DNA of 64,000 nt, taken from contig CAINJJ010000009.1 of the NCBI GenBank assembly GCA_903849645.1, positions 1-64,000 on the forward strand, in the 5' to 3' direction. The notes below the pieces were generated by a model, which was given only the letters and a program-made list of their open reading frames with translations, was not told where the DNA came from and made no database searches. The stretch comes from an uncultured Acidobacteriaceae bacterium. Lineage in GTDB: Bacteria; Acidobacteriota; Terriglobia; Terriglobales; Acidobacteriaceae. A program made the position numbers and the translations under genes. This document shows, in pieces, positions 28,591-41,400 of this stretch; position 1 is the stretch's first letter, and every line of letters begins with the position of its first letter.

Positions 28591-29735
28591 TCATAGGTCC
28601 TTCAGTATCTCCGCCCTCTTGGCGTCGAACTCCTGCTGCGAAATCAGTCCCTGCTTCAACAGTTCGTTGAGCTTGATGAGGCGGTCCTGCACCGTGGCCG
28701 AAGGGCCCTTGGAGGGATCCGGCTGGCTGGCGCCGCCCGCACTCTCATGTTCCTGTTCAAATGTCTTTGTGCGCTCGGCAACCTGCTGCGCCTCGGCTTC
28801 CAATTGTGCTGAAAGATCGGCCAGCGCAATGGCCTCCGCGACAAGATCGCCGCCCTTGAGCTTGGCAGACTGGCGCAGGTAGCCAAGCGCCTTTTCATTC
28901 TCATGCAGCAGCAGACTGGCCAGACCGGCGTTATAGCAGGCATGCGCGATGGCGCTTTCTTTCACTTTGGGCCACGCCGGGCAGGTGGCCAGATTCTCCT
29001 CGGATTGGCGGGCTGCTCCATTCAGGTCGCCGCCCTTCAGCAGCGCCCAGGCTGAGGCCAGGTTGCACTCCTTGTCGTTGAAAAAGGAGATCTGCTTCTC
29101 CTCATTCCAGGGAAGGAAGATTCTGGAAGCTCCGCTCGCCGCCTGCCCGAGGGCATCGTCGCGGGCAGCGTCCTCCGAGGGGAAGTCCGGCGGGTGCTCC
29201 GTCGAGTGGTTGGCGAACTCCGGGTCCTGGTCCAGCGGGTTTGTCGAAAAGACCCTTCCCGTCGCCATGTCCACCGCTTGCAGCGACCCCCGTATGTGCG
29301 TGACAATCACCGCGTTGAAGGTTCTCACGCTGGAGCCGTCCAGGTTCGTCGAGTCGGTATAGTCCCGGCGGCGCTCTGAATCGCAGCGGCCGATGTTGAC
29401 CACCACCAGCACGGCAGACCCCGGTCCGCTCCCCGTCTGCCGGGCGGTCCGGCGGTCCAGAATCTCCACATTGCTTCCGCTCAGCGCCCGCGAGAGCCGA
29501 TCCATGATCTCCGCCGAGCAGTCTCCCGCATTGGCGCCGAAGGCGACCCTCTTGACGTTGATGCCCAGACTCGGGGGATGGGTCAGCTTAACGGTCACGT
29601 GCGGCTTGGTGAGCCTGTCCCATAGCTGCGCATGAGCGGCCGCAAGGGTGATATGCCCCAGGCAAAGGCCAAAAAAACCAGGCGGGCAGTCCGCCGGGCG
29701 GGAATTCTGATCAGCATATTGCGGAATTCTATCAT
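28591..29735 (-). CDS. Secreted SHOCT-domain protein with an apparent frameshift in the signal peptide
   Basis: The body reads in one frame from about 29670 to the stop at 28591: a beta-rich part (HVTVKLTHPPSLG, SAVLVVVNIG, FNAVIVTHIRGSLQAVD), then a helical TPR-like part (ACYNAGLASLLLHENEKALGYL) and a C-terminal SHOCT module (DRLIKLNELLKQGLISQQEF). This frame has no credible start. The frame next to it has ATGs at 29735 and 29717 that give MLIRIPARRTARLVF. Joining the two frames at the run of seven Ts (29671-29677) gives a perfect signal peptide ending AHA/QLWD. So there is either a one-base homopolymer error or deletion, or a -1 slip. Its function is unknown, and it is probably periplasmic. 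Confidence 0.7.
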
Positions 29736-29822
29736 GGGGACTTTTGCGCCCAACCTCTGCAGCCAGCCCGTGCCGGCCTTCATGAAGGGCGCTGCGCCAA
29801 AGACCGCCACGCGTTGCGGCGC

Positions 29823-30302
29823 CTACATATTCCAGTCGCCTGGGTCGGGCAGGCAGCCCAGCGCATCCACCATCTTCAGAAAGCTCGGCTTGAACTTCCT
29901 GCGGTTTTCCTCGCGCAGAATCCACGCCGCGTGTACGCAGGATTCATGGCGCAGGATGCAGTTCCACGTCTCTGAAAGGAACTCGTCCTTGCGGCAGTAG
30001 TCGACGATGGACTCCATGAAATTCCAGACCGTGAAAGCGAAGGCGTCATATTGCACAATCTGCTCGGCGGTCTTGTGGGCGGGGTCCGGTTGGGCCAGGT
30101 GCGGGTGCTCGATGATCAGCTTCTGTATCTCGAAGTAGGTGTCGTCGAGCGTGGCGTAGAAGCTGTCTTTCTCTTCACGCGTGGCCAGGCGAATGGACCA
30201 GGGAATGCCCAGCGCCAGCACCACGGTGCCGACGGCCATCACCATGTTCGCCAGGGCGACGATGGCGCCGCTTTGCTTGTTGAGAAAATCCAGGGTCTCC
30301 AT
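29823..30302 (-). CDS. Membrane-anchored protein of unknown function
   Basis: 159 residues. One N-terminal helix (IVALANMVMAVGTVVLALGI, ~13-33) is followed by a soluble helical domain with FYATLDDTYFEIQKLIIEHP, FAFTVWNFMESIVDYC and ETWNCILRHESCVHAAW. I recognise no domain by name. Proteins with this layout are often annotated only as hypothetical. AAGGAG lies 13 nt before the ATG, further than usual. It sits between a GNAT gene and the SHOCT gene on the same strand. Confidence 0.7.
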   Translation of the reverse strand: METLDFLNKQSGAIVALANMVMAVGTVVLALGIPWSIRLATREEKDSFYATLDDTYFEIQKLIIEHPHLAQPDPAHKTAEQIVQYDAFAFTVWNFMESIVDYCRKDEFLSETWNCILRHESCVHAAWILREENRRKFKPSFLKMVDALGCLPDPGDWNM

Positions 30303-30344
30303 CGGGTCGAAGCCGCTCCTTGCAGGGGAGTGTGTTCTTCTCTT

Positions 30345-31001
30345 CTAAATCAAATCGACCTCGCCGGGAAGCCCCTGGAGCATGAAATCGATGCGCGGGT
30401 CTGTGGCCGGCTGGCTGTAAACCTGCGTGTAGATGGCCTCAAGCCACCCGCGCAGGCGGAGCTTTGGGATGGACGGCGGCATCTCCGCGCGCCACACCAG
30501 CAGATCCATTGTGGGCGGTGCGGCGCCGGAGACCGGGGGCATGAGGTAGTTGAGCCCCGCCACCTCGCGGCAGCCAAGCCGCCGATAGAATCCCTTCCGC
30601 CGCGTGCGGTCCGCCCGGTCCGGCGACGTGCCCTTGTCCGAATCCACCTCCGCGATGAGGAACCGCCCTTCAAGCGCATCCCAGGAGCGCGTCATGGAAA
30701 ACAGGCGCTGCCCAACGCCCCGCCCGCGCTGGGACCTCTCCACCGCCATGTACTCCAGCAGGCAGGCGTCGGAACCCGGAAAGCAAAGCACGATGGAAAA
30801 ACCCACAATGCGCCCAGCCTCGGCGGCAGCCAGGAACTGGTACTCCGGCCGCTGGATCATCGACGCCAGCAGGGATGGGCTCTTGCGCTCGCTGGCCGGG
30901 TGCGCCTGGGTATAAATCGCCAGCAACTCCGCAAAGGCGGGTTCGCCGGCGGAGATCACGCGTTCAAGTTGAAGTGTTTGCTCGTCCATACGCCTCGGCA
31001 T
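30345..31001 (-). CDS. GNAT-family N-acetyltransferase
   Basis: 218 residues. The acetyl-CoA site is in motif A, VERSQRGRGVGQRLF (Q/R-x-x-G-x-G/A pattern, ~91-103), preceded by beta strand LLEYMAV. The C-terminal extension (~150-218) is not typical and includes YRRLGCREVAGLNYLMPP and a helical end. The substrate is unknown. Either the ATG at 31001 or the one at 30989 (with GAGG just before it) could be used. Confidence 0.85.
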   Translation of the reverse strand: MPRRMDEQTLQLERVISAGEPAFAELLAIYTQAHPASERKSPSLLASMIQRPEYQFLAAAEAGRIVGFSIVLCFPGSDACLLEYMAVERSQRGRGVGQRLFSMTRSWDALEGRFLIAEVDSDKGTSPDRADRTRRKGFYRRLGCREVAGLNYLMPPVSGAAPPTMDLLVWRAEMPPSIPKLRLRGWLEAIYTQVYSQPATDPRIDFMLQGLPGEVDLI

Positions 31002-31044
31002 CGTGCCTGCAGTGGAGGATACAACCTTGCGGCCGCTGAACGCA

Positions 31045-31076
31045 GAAGAGGCGCGGCCCGCGGGCCGCGCCTCTTC
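31045..31076. terminator. Long perfect palindrome, likely terminator of ppdK
   Basis: A 16-bp perfect inverted repeat (GAAGAGGCGCGGCCCG and its complement, no spacer) lies just after the ppdK stop. The T-tract is short on either strand, so termination is inferred from position and stem strength. Confidence 0.6.
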
Positions 31077-31096
31077 CTGTTGAGCCAGCGGAGAGA

Positions 31097-33838
<2,742 letters not shown>

Positions 33839-34058
33839 GGGATAAAGCCTCCGATGTAGGATTTCCCGCCCCAGTGACGAACAACTGTCACCGGGAACCC
33901 CGGGATTCCGCGGGGGCGGTCCACGTGAGAGGGTGGCGGTACGGAGGCTCAGCTCTTGCCCTGAATCGAGCGTCTTGCAGGCTGAGCGCGTGTGGGTCAT
34001 CCAGACAGGAGACGACGCCTCGCGGCATTGTTTGGTCGCTAGTACAAATAGCGTCCCA

Positions 34059-34064
34059 AGTATA
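34059..34064 (-). promoter_or_regulatory. Possible -10 element for ppdK
   Basis: TATACT on the minus strand lies about 220 nt before the ppdK start. It matches the consensus well, but no clear -35 is present. Confidence 0.35.
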
Positions 34065-34370
34065 GCGCTGCCTGTGTTGAACGTCACATACGATTCAGTT
34101 TGCATTGGAGTCTCGTAGTGAACTCAACTGGGATTTTTGGCCCTCCTTCCCCGGAAGCTGCGCCACCACTGGACTTCAGCCCGAGCAGAGCCCCATTCCC
34201 GCCCGCAAACTCTCGGGACAGGAGGCATAATGCGAGGCAAGAACCGCAATATGGGACGATCTTGAGCCAGGGAATACCGCTTCGCCGGAGACCGCGACAC
34301 ACGCAGGATTTGCAGATGATTTTATATTCACTCAAGTCAGCGCCTGGATTTTAGCCGAAGGCTTTCTGGC

Positions 34371-34403
34371 GGAGGGAGCAGGGGCCTTCAGGCTGCTGGA
34401 GCC
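34371..34403 (+). repeat. REP-like sequence, left of the RAYT remnant
   Basis: GGAGGGAGCAGGGGCCTTCAG, followed by GGCTGCTGG, lies about 60 nt before the transposase remnant. The inverse of GGAGGGAGCAGG occurs at 34966-34979. Confidence 0.6.
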
Positions 34404-34446
34404 GATACCTCAATTGAAGGTGGCTTTAGCCGCGGGCCCTTCGCTT

Positions 34447-34877
34447 ATGCTTTCCACGTTTGACTGGCGCCGCAAGAAACTCCTACGTATTTTGTCACCG
34501 CAGTCACGGCACAACGCCGTAGCCTCTTTCAGGCAACGGCAACCACCGAGCTGCTAGAGAGAACCACCCTCGACTATCGAAGCCAGGGAAGATACCTCTT
34601 GCACTCATTCGTCATCATGCCCAACCATTTTTACGCCTTGATTACGCCTGCAGCGGATGTGTCGCTGGAAAAAGCTTTGCAGTTCATCAAGGGAGGCTTC
34701 TCCTTTCGCCTGAAAAGCAAGATGGATGTGTGGGAGCGCAGCTTCAACGAAAGCCAGATAATGAGCAAGGAGAAATTCCTGAGTTGCGTGCGATACATCA
34801 AAGGGAATCCCGTTCGGCGGGGCTGGCTTCCACACCAGCGGGGTATCGATTCGGTTCCGCGGGGCGGGATGGGCTAG
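34447..34877 (+). pseudogene. REP-associated tyrosine transposase (RAYT, Y1/IS200-like), decayed
   Basis: The frame from 34464 to 34877 encodes YFVTAVTAQRRSLFQAT, YRSQGRYLLHSFVIMPNHFY, LEKALQFIKGGFSFRLKSK, VWERSFNES and VRYIKGNPVRRGWLP. The HUH-type metal site of Y1 transposases is normally HxH; here MPNHFY has a Tyr where MPNHFH is usual. The frame has no ATG. An ATG at 34447 in the next frame gives WRRKKL, the usual N-terminus, so a frameshift lies near 34478. The C-terminus is short and lacks the usual YPYSS region. It is probably inactive and a former mobiliser of the flanking REP elements. Confidence 0.75.
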
Positions 34878-34919
34878 ATGCGATGCCCGCGCATCTGCGG
34901 CATTGACCGGTGAAGGCCC

Positions 34920-34979
34920 GAGCCTGAAGGCTCTGCTGCTTTTGCCCTATTCAGGAGCCTAAAGGCTCCTGCTCCCTCC
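34920..34979 (+). repeat. REP-like palindromes, right of the RAYT remnant (inverted)
   Basis: Two adjacent imperfect palindromes, GAGCCTGAAGGCTC (34920-34933) and CAGGAGCCTAAAGGCTCCTG (34952-34971), are followed by CTCCCTCC. The end is the inverse of the left copy at 34371-34403. Confidence 0.65.
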
Positions 34980-35016
34980 GTCTGTGAGAGCGCCTGCGCC
35001 GGGCGGCCGCCGCCGC

Positions 35017-35370
35017 TCAGGCGGCGTGCCACTCGATGCAGGCCTCGGTCCGCGGAGTCCGGCTGGCCCGGTGGGAGACCAGAATCCCGTCGAGGCCCAC
35101 CAGGGTCAGAATCTCTTTCACATGCGCGGAGGGGTTGGCGACGGTGAAGCCGTGTCCGCTTTCCATGGCGATGCCGTAGAGCGAGATGAGGGCCGCGATG
35201 CCGGCCGCGTCAATGCGCTCGACGGCGCCAAGATCGAGCGTGACACTCTGGCGGCGCACCATGGGGCTGAGCCAGGCGACCAGCGCCTGATCCTGGCCGC
35301 GCACCAGTTCGGTGATTTCGCCGGTGGAGATGAGGGCCGCGTTGCAGGGATTGAAGATTGCGCTGTTCAT
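35017..35370 (-). CDS. STAS-domain protein (anti-sigma-factor-antagonist type)
   Basis: 117 residues with AAGGAGG 7 nt before the ATG at 35370. The STAS fold pattern is clear: QSVTLDLGAVERIDAAGIAA (beta strand plus the D-x-x-G/A-I segment) and ALISLYGIAMESGHGFTVANP, ending in LTLVGLDGIL. The usual phosphorylatable Ser of SpoIIAA-type proteins (DSSG) is here DAAG, so phospho-regulation by an anti-sigma kinase is doubtful. STAS proteins of this form also serve in lipid transport (MlaB) or stress signalling. No partner kinase is nearby. The longer frame up to 35571 is unsupported. Confidence 0.88.
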   Translation of the reverse strand: MNSAIFNPCNAALISTGEITELVRGQDQALVAWLSPMVRRQSVTLDLGAVERIDAAGIAALISLYGIAMESGHGFTVANPSAHVKEILTLVGLDGILVSHRASRTPRTEACIEWHAA

Positions 35371-35867
35371 TGAAAAACCTCCTTGGGTTAACCGGCGCGG
35401 GCGGGGAAGTGGCCCCTTGCCGGTTTGGGTCTTGCCCTCCGTTGTGGCAGGCCGGGGGCCAAACCAGCGATGAAGGGAATATGCTGAGAACGTTGGAGAT
35501 AGAGGCATCTTCCAGATCCGCGCCGTGCTGCCGGGTGTCCGTTTGCGGAACCACAGTTCAGAAACGGACACGCTGCAGTGCCATACGCACAGAGCAGTGG
35601 CCCAGGTTCCATGACCGGCGCTGAATTCAACCCGCTTCCGCCCTTCGCGGCGCCTCTGGCCGGAGCGGCCGTGCGCGGTGGCCCAGGCTGCCGGCCACGG
35701 GTCCGCTCTCGGGTCGGGGTTCCTTCCTCCTGGGCCCGCTCGATCATCGTCTACCCTCGGTGCCGATTCGGGCCTTCAAGCGGCAGCAAGCTCCCAGGAA
35801 CGCGGTGGCCCTGCGGCCCGTGCCCCACGACACCCGCCCGGCCTGCCATCTCGCTTAGAATCCTTGC
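35371..35867. other. Divergent intergenic region between the STAS gene and glmS
   Basis: 497 bases. It contains the STAS ribosome site and the glmS promoter element. Several short frames lack start signals. I see no glmS ribozyme-like pseudoknot. Confidence 0.4.
35856..35861 (+). promoter_or_regulatory. -10 element of a likely leaderless glmS promoter
   Basis: TAGAAT is followed 6 nt later by the ATG of glmS, so the transcript would start at the A of ATG. There is no ribosome site. Confidence 0.55.
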
Positions 35868-37751
35868 ATGTGCGGAATCGTCGGTTATGTTGGTCCCAAG
35901 AAAGTGGTCCCTGTCATCATTGAGGGACTCAGGCGCCTGGAATACCGCGGATACGACTCGGCAGGCATCGCCGTCGGCAGCCCTGACCGGTCCACCCTTG
36001 AGGTGCGCCGCGCGCCGGGCAAGCTGCACAACCTGGAAGAGGTGCTGCGTGAACATCCGGTCGACGGGACCTATGGCATTGGCCACACCCGCTGGGCTAC
36101 CCACGGCCGCCCCACGGAAGAGAACGCCCACCCGCATCGCGACTGCTCCGGCCGCATCGTCGTCGTCCACAACGGAATCGTGGAAAACTACCTTGACCTC
36201 AAACGGGAGCTGACCGCCCAGGGCCACAAGTTTGTCACCGAGACCGACACCGAGATCATCGCCCACCTCATAGAACAGGTGCAGCAGGACGCCGACGCGG
36301 CCGGCCTGCCCATTCTGCTGGAAGTGGCCGTGCGCCGCGCCGTCAAGCGCCTCACCGGGGCCTTTGCGCTCGGCGTGCTCTCCGCCCTCGAGCCCGACAA
36401 GATTGTGGTGGCGCGCTTCGGGCCCCCGGTCATCATCGGCGTGGGCGAAGGCGAGTCGTTTGTGGCCTCCGATGTGCCCGGCATCCTGCACCACACGCGC
36501 AACATCTATTTCCTCGCCGACGGCGACATGGCCATTCTGACCCTGGCCGGGGTGGAGCTCACCGACTTTGAAGGCAACCCCATCCACCGCGCCATCACCC
36601 GCATCCAGTGGGACCCCATCCAGGCGGAAAAGGGCGGCTACAAGCACTTCATGCTCAAGGAGATCTGGGAGCAGCCGCGGGCCATCCGCGACACCACCCT
36701 GGGCCGCGTCTCGCTTGACTCCGGCAAGGTCTTCCTGGGCGAGATGAAGATTGCCGACGACGAACTGGCCTCCGCTTCCAGCATCAACATCGCCGCCTGC
36801 GGCACCAGTTGGCACGCCGCCACCGCGGGCAAGTACATGATCGAGCGGCTGGCCCGCCTGCCCGTGGATGTGGACTACGCCAGCGAATACCGCTACCGCA
36901 ACCCCATCCCCGACCGCAACGCCCTGGGATTGCTGATCACCCAGTCCGGCGAGACGGCCGACACTCTGGCCGCCCAGCGGGAGATGATCGCCCTCGGCTC
37001 CAAGACCGTGGCCATCTGCAACGTGGTGGACGCCATGGTGGCCCGCGAGGCCCACGGCGCCATCTATACCCATGCCGGGCCCGAGATCGGCGTCGCCTCC
37101 ACCAAAGCCTTCACCGCACAGCTCACGGCTTTGTTCCTGCTGGCGCTCAAACTGGGCCAGCTCTGCGGCCGCATTGACCCGGCGCAGTCCGTGGCCCTGA
37201 TTGAGGAGTTGAGCCGGATTCCCGCCAAGATCGAAGAGGTTCTGCGCGCCCGCTCCGCCCAGTGCGAAGAGCTGGCCAAGGATTTCTCCACCGCCCGTGA
37301 CTTTCTCTATCTGGGCCGCGGCATCCACTTCCCCATTGCGCTCGAGGGCGCCCTCAAGCTCAAGGAGATCTCCTACATCCACGCCGAAGGCTACCCCGCC
37401 GGCGAGATGAAGCACGGCCCCAACGCGCTCATCGACGAGACGCTGCCCGTGGTGGTGCTGGTCACGCGCGACGAGTCCGACCCCGCCTCGAAGCTGCGCT
37501 ATGAGAAGACGCTCTCCAACATCCAGGAGGTGACGGCGCGCTCCGGCCGCGTGATTGCCGTGGCCACCGAGGGCGACACCGTGATCGGCGGCCTGGTGGA
37601 GCACGTCATTCACATCCCCCCGGCCATTGAAATGCTCTCGCCGCTCATCGAGATCGTTCCGCTGCAACTTCTGGCCTATTACATCGCCGTGCGCCGCGGC
37701 TGCGATGTGGACCAGCCCAGAAACCTGGCCAAGTCAGTAACCGTGGAGTAG
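35868..37751 (+). CDS. glmS: Glutamine:fructose-6-phosphate aminotransferase (isomerising)
   Basis: 627 residues. It makes glucosamine-6-phosphate, the first step to UDP-GlcNAc for peptidoglycan and lipid A. The N-terminal Ntn glutaminase domain starts MCGIVGYVG, with Cys2 as nucleophile after Met removal, and has [14 protein letters not shown] and GHTRWATHG. Two SIS domains follow: [63 protein letters not shown]. The C-terminal loop [13 protein letters not shown] is intact. The start is fixed by the required Cys2. The end is followed by a terminator. Confidence 0.97.
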   Translation: MCGIVGYVGPKKVVPVIIEGLRRLEYRGYDSAGIAVGSPDRSTLEVRRAPGKLHNLEEVLREHPVDGTYGIGHTRWATHGRPTEENAHPHRDCSGRIVVVHNGIVENYLDLKRELTAQGHKFVTETDTEIIAHLIEQVQQDADAAGLPILLEVAVRRAVKRLTGAFALGVLSALEPDKIVVARFGPPVIIGVGEGESFVASDVPGILHHTRNIYFLADGDMAILTLAGVELTDFEGNPIHRAITRIQWDPIQAEKGGYKHFMLKEIWEQPRAIRDTTLGRVSLDSGKVFLGEMKIADDELASASSINIAACGTSWHAATAGKYMIERLARLPVDVDYASEYRYRNPIPDRNALGLLITQSGETADTLAAQREMIALGSKTVAICNVVDAMVAREAHGAIYTHAGPEIGVASTKAFTAQLTALFLLALKLGQLCGRIDPAQSVALIEELSRIPAKIEEVLRARSAQCEELAKDFSTARDFLYLGRGIHFPIALEGALKLKEISYIHAEGYPAGEMKHGPNALIDETLPVVVLVTRDESDPASKLRYEKTLSNIQEVTARSGRVIAVATEGDTVIGGLVEHVIHIPPAIEMLSPLIEIVPLQLLAYYIAVRRGCDVDQPRNLAKSVTVE

Positions 37752-37798
37752 CAGGCCGCCCGCCTGCTGTTTCCGCCAAGCACATCCGCTTCAAAAAT

Positions 37799-37838
37799 GG
37801 GGCCTGCTGGACGTAAACACGTCCCGCAGGCCCCCTAG
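37799..37838. terminator. Terminator between glmS and a convergent PEP-CTERM gene
   Basis: A 16-bp stem with one mismatch (GGGGCCTGCTGGACGT against ACGTCCCGCAGGCCCC) is followed by TAGTTTT on the plus strand. Confidence 0.8.
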
Positions 37839-37862
37839 TTTTGGCCGTGAAGCAGTGGAGGG

Positions 37863-38357
37863 CTACGCCAGCAGCTTGCGCCCCGTGAGAACGCCCAGGG
37901 CCAGCAGCCCGGTGCCCAGCAGCAGGAAGCTGGACGGCTCCGGAGTGACCTGCACGTTGAAGTCCTCGCTGGCGAGTACGTCCTGTGCGCTCCCATCGGC
38001 CCCGCCAATGATCTGGAAGGCTCCCGCATACAGACCGAGGTCCGTTCCCCAGGGAATGGTGATGGTGAACAGTTCGCCCGTCCATGAGTTGCCGGCAGCC
38101 AGGGAAACGGGCGACAGGAAGAACGGGCTATCGTCCGACAGCAGCGGTGCGGCAACCGTCAGGGAGTCTCCGTTCAGGTACTCCGTTGTTGTTCCGTTGT
38201 TGGTGATGGTGCCGTCGAACGTGAACACGGTGGCGGCGCCGATCTGGTAAGGCGCGGCCAGGCTCAGGGTCAGCGTGTCCGCCTTTGCCGCCGTTCCGGC
38301 CAGCAGCAGGCCCGCGATCGCCAGGGACAAGGTCATCCATTTTCTCAAGCTCTTCAT
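37863..38357 (-). CDS. PEP-CTERM sorting-domain protein
   Basis: 164 residues. The signal peptide MKSLRKWMTLSLAIAGLLLA is cleaved near AKA/DTL. A beta-sandwich core follows (FTFDGTITNNGTTTEYLNGD, SLAAGNSWTGELFTITIP). The C-terminus has the tripartite PEP-CTERM signal: PEPSSF, hydrophobic LLLGTGLLALGVL, then basic GRK. Exosortase is expected to cleave at this signal and fix the protein to the surface or exopolysaccharide. GAGGAG lies upstream of the ATG at 38357; the longer frame to 38486 overlaps the S53 gene and is wrong. It is 49 nt downstream of the S53 protease. Confidence 0.9.
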   Translation of the reverse strand: MKSLRKWMTLSLAIAGLLLAGTAAKADTLTLSLAAPYQIGAATVFTFDGTITNNGTTTEYLNGDSLTVAAPLLSDDSPFFLSPVSLAAGNSWTGELFTITIPWGTDLGLYAGAFQIIGGADGSAQDVLASEDFNVQVTPEPSSFLLLGTGLLALGVLTGRKLLA

Positions 38358-38406
38358 CTTTTTCTCCTCGGTTCTTGGTTTTGTCAGCATGGAGTCTCTC
38401 CTTGTC

Positions 38407-41400
38407 CTACGGCAGCGCCGCGCGGATGCTGGATGTGAAAGTGCCTCCGGTGTATGTGCCGGCGTACTTCTCAGCCACCGCCGCACCCGACGCGCCTGCG
38501 CTGGCCGGGAAGGTGACAGTGAGAACGCCGGAGCCGCCCGCGGCCAGGGTTCCCAGGGACTGCGGCAGCGGTGAGCCCGTGGCGGCGCCCAGCGTAGCCG
38601 TGGTCAGTTGCACGTTGGCTGCGGATCCCGTGCCGGTGTTGGTCACCGTTACGGTTGCCTGATAGCCGCCGGACACCTTGGTCAGCGTGGCCGTGGTGGT
38701 GAGCGTCACCGTGGGCGCCGCGACCACTGAGAGCGAACCGTTGACCAGCGTGAACGTGTAGTTCGCCGCCGCCAGCGTGCCCTTGGCGATCGTGATGGGG
38801 TAGACCCCGGCCGCGCTCGAAGTGGTGGCCGTGGTGGAGAACGCCGGAGCGCCGCTCACAGCCGCCGTGGTGTCCCCGTTCACGAATCCGGTGTAGCTGG
38901 CCGTGAAGGCGGGATTGGCCGCGCCGACTGCACGACTGGCGTTATTGGCGGTCACGGTCAGCGCCGCCGGGTTGACCACGATGCTCTGCGTCACCGGAGT
39001 CGCCGCCGTGTAGTTGGCCGTGCCCACCTGGTTTGCTGTCACGGCAACCACGCCGGCGCCGGTGATGGTCAGCGTGTTGCCGCTGACGCTCGCGGGGCCT
39101 GTGGCCGTAAAGCTGACCGGGAGGCTCGATGTGGAGTTGGCGCTCAGGGTGATGGGCAGAACGCCGTAGACCACCGGAGAGACCGGCTGAGCGAAGGTGA
39201 TGGTCTGCGGTGCGGGGTTCACGACGATGGTCTGCGGGACGGGCGCGGCAGCCGAGTAGTTGGCGTTGCCTGCCTGGTTCGCGGTCACTACGACCGCGCC
39301 CGCGCCGGTGATGGTCAGCGTATTGCCGCTGAGCAGCGCCGGCCCGGTGACGCCATAGCTGACGGCTAGCCCGGAGGTGGCCGTGGCGCTGAGCGTGATG
39401 GGCGAGACCCCGAAGGTGACAGGAGAGGCCGGCGGCGCAAACGTGATGGTCTGCGAAGCCTTGTTCACCTGGAGCTGCACGGTGGCCGTCTGCACGGCAA
39501 AGTGCCCTGTGTCCGTGGGCGTGAAGGTGGTGGAGAGAGTTTGCGAGCCTGCGCCGAGCACCGCGCCCAGACCCGGCGTGTAGACAAAGCTGCCGGGGAC
39601 CGAGTCCGTTGCGTTGAGTTGCGTGGCGCTCAGCGCCGTGCCGTAGGTGATGGCTGCCGGCGCGGCCCAGGTGATGCCGCCGACCGTGATGGTCTGGGCA
39701 TTGGAGGTGGCCAGGCTGTAGTTGATGTCACTGTACCTGGCCGTGATGCTGTGGGTGCCGGCCGAGAGGTTGTTGACGGTCAGCACGGCCGTCCACAGCC
39801 CATAGCCGCCCTGCCCTTGCGCGACGATGATGGGAGCCGCCGCCCCGATACTCACGGAGCCGTCAAAGAACTGGACCACGCCGAGATTCGGGGAGTAGGT
39901 TCCGCTGTTCGGGTTGGGGGTGATTACTGCGGAGAATGTGAATGCCTGACCGGACTGGCCTGCCAGCTTTCCAGAAAGAACGATGGAAGTTGTGCCCTGA
40001 GTTACGGTCTCTGCGAGCGCAGCAGACTTGCTTGGACCGTAGGTTGAGTTGCCGCCATAAATTGCCGTGATGTTGTGCAAACCACCCACAAACGCGGGCG
40101 TTGCTCCAAGGTGCAATGTCGCTGTGTGACCGGAACCCACCGAGCCGGTTCCCAATGCGGTCGCGCCATCGAAGAATGTGACCGTGCCGCTTACGACAGT
40201 CGAAGGCGTGAGAGTTGCGGTAAATGTTGGCCGCCCTCCGAGTGTCGTCGGATTCGAGTTTGATGTTACCGCTACGGTGGTTGCGGTCAATGCGCTTGCA
40301 GCGACAGTAACCGTTACTGCTGAAGAAGTTGTCGAGGCATAGTTGCTGTCGCCTGAATACACCGCGGTAATGGAGTTGGCTCCAGCGACGGTGATCTGGT
40401 TGGTGGTTGCCGTAGCGGTCGCGCTGTAGGTATAGCTCGGGAGCGCGGACGAGCTGCTTCCCGGGCCAGTAAACGTGGCGACGGGAACGACGGTTGCCGT
40501 GCCCAGAACCGCATTTGTGGTTGTGTCCTTGAAAGTGACTGTTCCGGTCGGGCCGGACGCCGCCGTCGGGGCACCGGACGTCAACGCGGTGATCGCCGCA
40601 AATGTGGCAGTCAGCGGGGTAGAGAATCCGGAGGAGATCGTTTGCGCGCCCGCGGTTAAGGTGGGAGTGGAACTCAGCGGACTCACAGTGACCCCTACAG
40701 GCGTGGCCACAGCTGCGGTAAACGTTGAATCCCCCGAATAAGAGGCGCCTATCGAGTGGGTTCCGCCTTGAAGGAATGGACCCTGAGAGAAAATGTAGTC
40801 GTACAGGCAGGATGTGGTCGAGGTACCGTAGTTCCCGGCAATCAAATACCCATTTCCACTTGGATCGAGCGGGACCGTCCCCCAGGTAGCGCCATCGACC
40901 GTAATAGTCACGGTGCCTGTCGGCACGCCCTTTCCTGATGTTCCCGTAACCGCTACTGGAATCCAGGCTGGCCCGCCGTAGGTATAAGCTGAAGTGCTGT
41001 TCATTGTGCAGGTGAGCAGGTTGATCGTTGCCGGAGTGATCGTCACCGTGCTGTTGCCGGAGTTGACTGAGACCGGCACCGGCGCGGACAGGCTGGAGGC
41101 ATAGGTCTCGTCGCCCCCATAGCGCGCCGTCACATTGTAGGAGCCGCCGGGAAGATTGCCCAGCGTCGCCGTGAAGTGGCCGCTGCCGTCGAGAGTGGCG
41201 ACCGGGGTGGGGCCGGCCCAGGCGCCGGTATTCACGTCCACGGTCTGCCCGAAGGCGCCCTGGCTCACAATGAAGACCACGTCGCCGGTTGGTGTTCCTG
41301 TGCCGGAGCCCGGAGCGACCGAACCGCTGAAGGTGATGGCGCTGCCTTGCGCAATGCCCGCGGTCTGCGACAGGTTCAGCGTGGTGTTGGTGCTGTTGAA

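Larger units (their letters stand above)
33839..34446. other. ppdK upstream region
   Basis: About 610 bases without a supportable gene. A minus-strand TATACT at 34059-34064 could start a ppdK leader of about 215 nt, long enough for regulation, but I recognise no riboswitch. Short frames at 34084-34354 on both strands have no ribosome sites and look non-coding. The right end holds REP-like sequence. Confidence 0.4.

Noticed and set aside
34084..34354. Short frames on both strands upstream of the RAYT remnant
   Set aside because: No ribosome sites, mutually overlapping, and no recognisable motif.
35571..35867. glmS ribozyme or riboswitch before glmS
   Set aside because: No conserved core of the ribozyme is visible, and the -10-like element directly before the ATG would leave no leader.
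38972..39460. Mobile element or CRISPR-like repeat in the S53 gene
   Set aside because: The repeats are in frame and encode Ig-like domains; they are an internal gene duplication.
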